Source: Clostridia bacterium (GTDB lineage Bacteria; Bacillota; Clostridia; Christensenellales; CAG-917). From it: 15,485 nucleotides of DNA. Of the stretch, positions 13,618 through 15,485 are shown in pieces (position 1 is the first letter of the stretch; each line of letters starts with the position of its first letter). The notes beneath the pieces are model-generated. The model was given only the letters and a program-made list of their open reading frames with translations. It searched no databases and had not been told where the DNA came from. The DNA is taken from positions 1-15,485 of the forward strand of contig CAAGFS010000127.1 in the NCBI GenBank assembly GCA_900769205.1, given 5' to 3'. The translations under genes were made by a program, and so were the position numbers.

Positions 13618-15485
13618 ATGCAACTGCAAGGCGAAATCAAAACCGTTATATTTGCAAGCGCGGACACGGGCTATACCGTCCTCGACATGAGATGCGAGGA
13701 CAGTATTTTCACGGTTGTCGGCATTTTTCCGCCCGTCAGCGAAGGGCAGAATATAAGAGTCGAAGGCAAGTTTCAGGTGCGCACGATGTACGGCAAACAG
13801 TTTTTTGCCGACAAAGTGTGGGTGTCGCAACCAAACAGAATCGACGGAATAAAGAAGTTTTTGGCAAGCGGACTTATCAGCGGACTCGGCCCCGTGACCG
13901 CGGAAGCCATAGTCAATACGTTCGGAGTGGATTCTCTCGAAATGATGAAATATCCTATGGAACTTGCAAAAGTGAAGGGGATATCTCTCAAACGCGCAAC
14001 GGAGTTCGGAATGAACTACGTCAAAATCCAGAAGATGCAGGACGCCATAATGTTTTTGCAAAATCTCGGAATATCCGTCAACATGGCGCTTCGTATATAC
14101 AAGGTTTACGACGTAAAGACGGAAGACAACGTGCGCAAAAATCCGTATATGCTCGTGGACGACGTGGACGGAATAGGCTTTGCCACGGCGGACAGAATTG
14201 CTGGCGAACTCGGCATAGAAAAGAACAGCGACTATCGCATTTGCGCCGCGATAACCTATCTTCTCAAAGACGCGGCGGCAAAGTCGGGACACAACTATTT
14301 GCCCGAAAACGAACTTGTGAGCAACGCAATCGCACTTTTAAGCATCGATTGTGACGATATAGAACAAAGAGTGCGGGACAATTTGCAGGATATGGTTTTG
14401 CTTGGCGATCTTGTCAGATACGACACCGGCGAGCACGTTGCGGTGCTTTTGAAAAAGAACTTCAACACCGAAAAAAGCATCGCGCGCAAACTTTTGCAAA
14501 TCCAGCAGGAAGCGGCGGATTTCAGAGTGGACGTTGCGTTTGAAGTGGCGCGCTTTGAAAAAAGCGCGGGGTTTGAATTGCATCCCAATCAGATTTCCGC
14601 AGTCAAAGAAGCGATCGAAAACGGCGTGCAAATCGTCACGGGCGGACCGGGCACCGGCAAGACGACGATCGTCAAGTGTATATTGCAGGTTTTTAAAGAC
14701 CTCGGACAGAGAGTGGCGCTTTGTGCGCCTACGGGCAGAGCGGCAAAACGGCTTTCGCAAGCAACGGGAGAAGACGCAAAGACTATACATCGCATGCTCG
14801 ATCTCGACTACAAAAACGGCGAAGGACACTTCACCTACAACGAAAACACGAGATTGCCTTTCGACGTCGTCATCGTGGACGAAGTGAGTATGGTGGACGA
14901 ATACGTTTTCAACGCGCTTATCAACGCGATGGAACGCGGCGCGCGCCTTGTGCTTGTCGGCGACAAGGACCAACTTGCGTCCGTGGGAGTGGGCAACGTG
15001 CTCAACGACCTTATAAAATGCGAGAAGTTCAACGTCAGTTATCTCACGCAGATATACCGTCAGAGCGAAAAGAGCAAAATCGTGCCCAACGCGCACAAAA
15101 TCAACGACGGGCTTATGCCCGACATCGACAACAAGAGCGACGACTTTTTCTTTGAAGAAAAGGACAACAGCGAAGATATATGCGCAAACACCATTGCGCT
15201 CGTCACCAAGAGATTGCCCAAATATCTCGGCATGAATCCCGGCGATATTCAGGTGCTTTGCCCAATGAAACGCGGAAGCGCGGGCACGATAAATCTCAAC
15301 AGAGAACTGCAAAAAGTCATCAATCCGCCGTCTCCTACAAAGAAGGAAGTCAAGCACGGAGATTGTATCTTCCGCGAAGGCGACAAAGTGATGCAACTTC
15401 AAAACAACTATCAGCAGGAATGGAGTGTGATAAACGGAAATCGCATAGAGCGCGGAAGCGGTGTTTTCAACGGCGACATCGGCAT
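13618..15485 (+). CDS. recD2: RecD2-type SF1 DNA helicase (3' end outside the window)
   Basis: This is a 5'-3' DNA helicase of superfamily 1, RecD2 (YrrC) type, found in bacteria without RecBCD and linked to replication fork and repair roles. The visible 622 residues begin with an OB-like segment (QGEIKTVIFASADTGYTV). Helix-hairpin-helix motifs follow (about 100-190, LISGLGPVTAEAIV and VDGIGFATADRIAG), then the motor domain. Walker A is GGPGTGKTT (342-350), Walker B is VDEVSM with Asp421-Glu422, motif III is GDKDQLASVG, and then comes LTQIYRQ. The visible end (VFNGDIG) belongs to the 2B/SH3-like region, so about 110-130 residues are probably missing. The start has GGAG (13610-13613) 4 nt upstream. 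The gene lies 152 bp after metK, behind a terminator. No convincing promoter was seen in the gap. The length of the N-terminal domain separates it from RecD of RecBCD. Confidence 0.95.
   Translation, partial: MQLQGEIKTVIFASADTGYTVLDMRCEDSIFTVVGIFPPVSEGQNIRVEGKFQVRTMYGKQFFADKVWVSQPNRIDGIKKFLASGLISGLGPVTAEAIVNTFGVDSLEMMKYPMELAKVKGISLKRATEFGMNYVKIQKMQDAIMFLQNLGISVNMALRIYKVYDVKTEDNVRKNPYMLVDDVDGIGFATADRIAGELGIEKNSDYRICAAITYLLKDAAAKSGHNYLPENELVSNAIALLSIDCDDIEQRVRDNLQDMVLLGDLVRYDTGEHVAVLLKKNFNTEKSIARKLLQIQQEAADFRVDVAFEVARFEKSAGFELHPNQISAVKEAIENGVQIVTGGPGTGKTTIVKCILQVFKDLGQRVALCAPTGRAAKRLSQATGEDAKTIHRMLDLDYKNGEGHFTYNENTRLPFDVVIVDEVSMVDEYVFNALINAMERGARLVLVGDKDQLASVGVGNVLNDLIKCEKFNVSYLTQIYRQSEKSKIVPNAHKINDGLMPDIDNKSDDFFFEEKDNSEDICANTIALVTKRLPKYLGMNPGDIQVLCPMKRGSAGTINLNRELQKVINPPSPTKKEVKHGDCIFREGDKVMQLQNNYQQEWSVINGNRIERGSGVFNGDIG

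Noticed and set aside
1..15485. Mobile elements, CRISPR arrays, tRNA or rRNA genes
   Set aside because: No transposase, integrase, regularly spaced repeats or tRNA-like cloverleaf was seen. All long frames are explained by chromosomal genes or their shadows.

Overview
The window is a chromosomal housekeeping segment, most likely from an uncultured member of the Clostridia (Bacillota). The evidence is near-perfect vegetative sigma-A promoters, AGGAG-type ribosome binding sites, compact RNA polymerase subunits without the large gammaproteobacterial insertions, an RqcP-type S4 protein, RecD2, a MepA-like MATE transporter and a Cro/C1-type regulator with a two-helix membrane tail. A lower rank is only a guess. 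There is no sign of a phage, insertion sequence, CRISPR array, tRNA or rRNA.

Left arm, minus strand (1-4142). Reading away from the centre, this holds rqcP (80 aa, ribosome quality control), a fused ispD-ispF gene (MEP isoprenoid pathway), an XRE-family membrane-anchored regulator split by a frameshift, and a MATE multidrug transporter. rqcP and ispDF are 64 bp apart and probably share the strong promoter in front of rqcP, which sits so close to the start codon that the mRNA should be leaderless. The XRE gene ends in an intrinsic terminator. The MATE gene has its own perfect TTGACA-17-TATAAT promoter and a short leader containing a terminator-like hairpin that ends just before the ribosome binding site. 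A strong, probably bidirectional terminator closes the left end.

Centre (4108-4584). A 477-bp divergent intergenic region holds the rqcP promoter, a cluster of GC-rich palindromes, an A/T-rich block, a perfect consensus promoter for rpoB, and a roughly 200-nt rpoB leader with two large hairpins. The second hairpin is followed by a U-tract.

Right arm, plus strand (4585-15485). rpoB, rpoC and metK form a tight operon: 14 bp separate rpoB from rpoC, rpoC and metK share one base (TAATG), and an intrinsic terminator follows. A recD2 helicase gene then starts and runs off the window. The usual neighbours of rpoBC (rplJL upstream, rpsL/rpsG/fusA downstream) are absent, and metK has no SAM riboswitch of its own here.

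The observations most worth checking are the attenuator-like MATE leader, the roughly 90-residue insertion in RpoC, the rpoC-metK coupling, the leaderless rqcP promoter and the structured rpoB leader.
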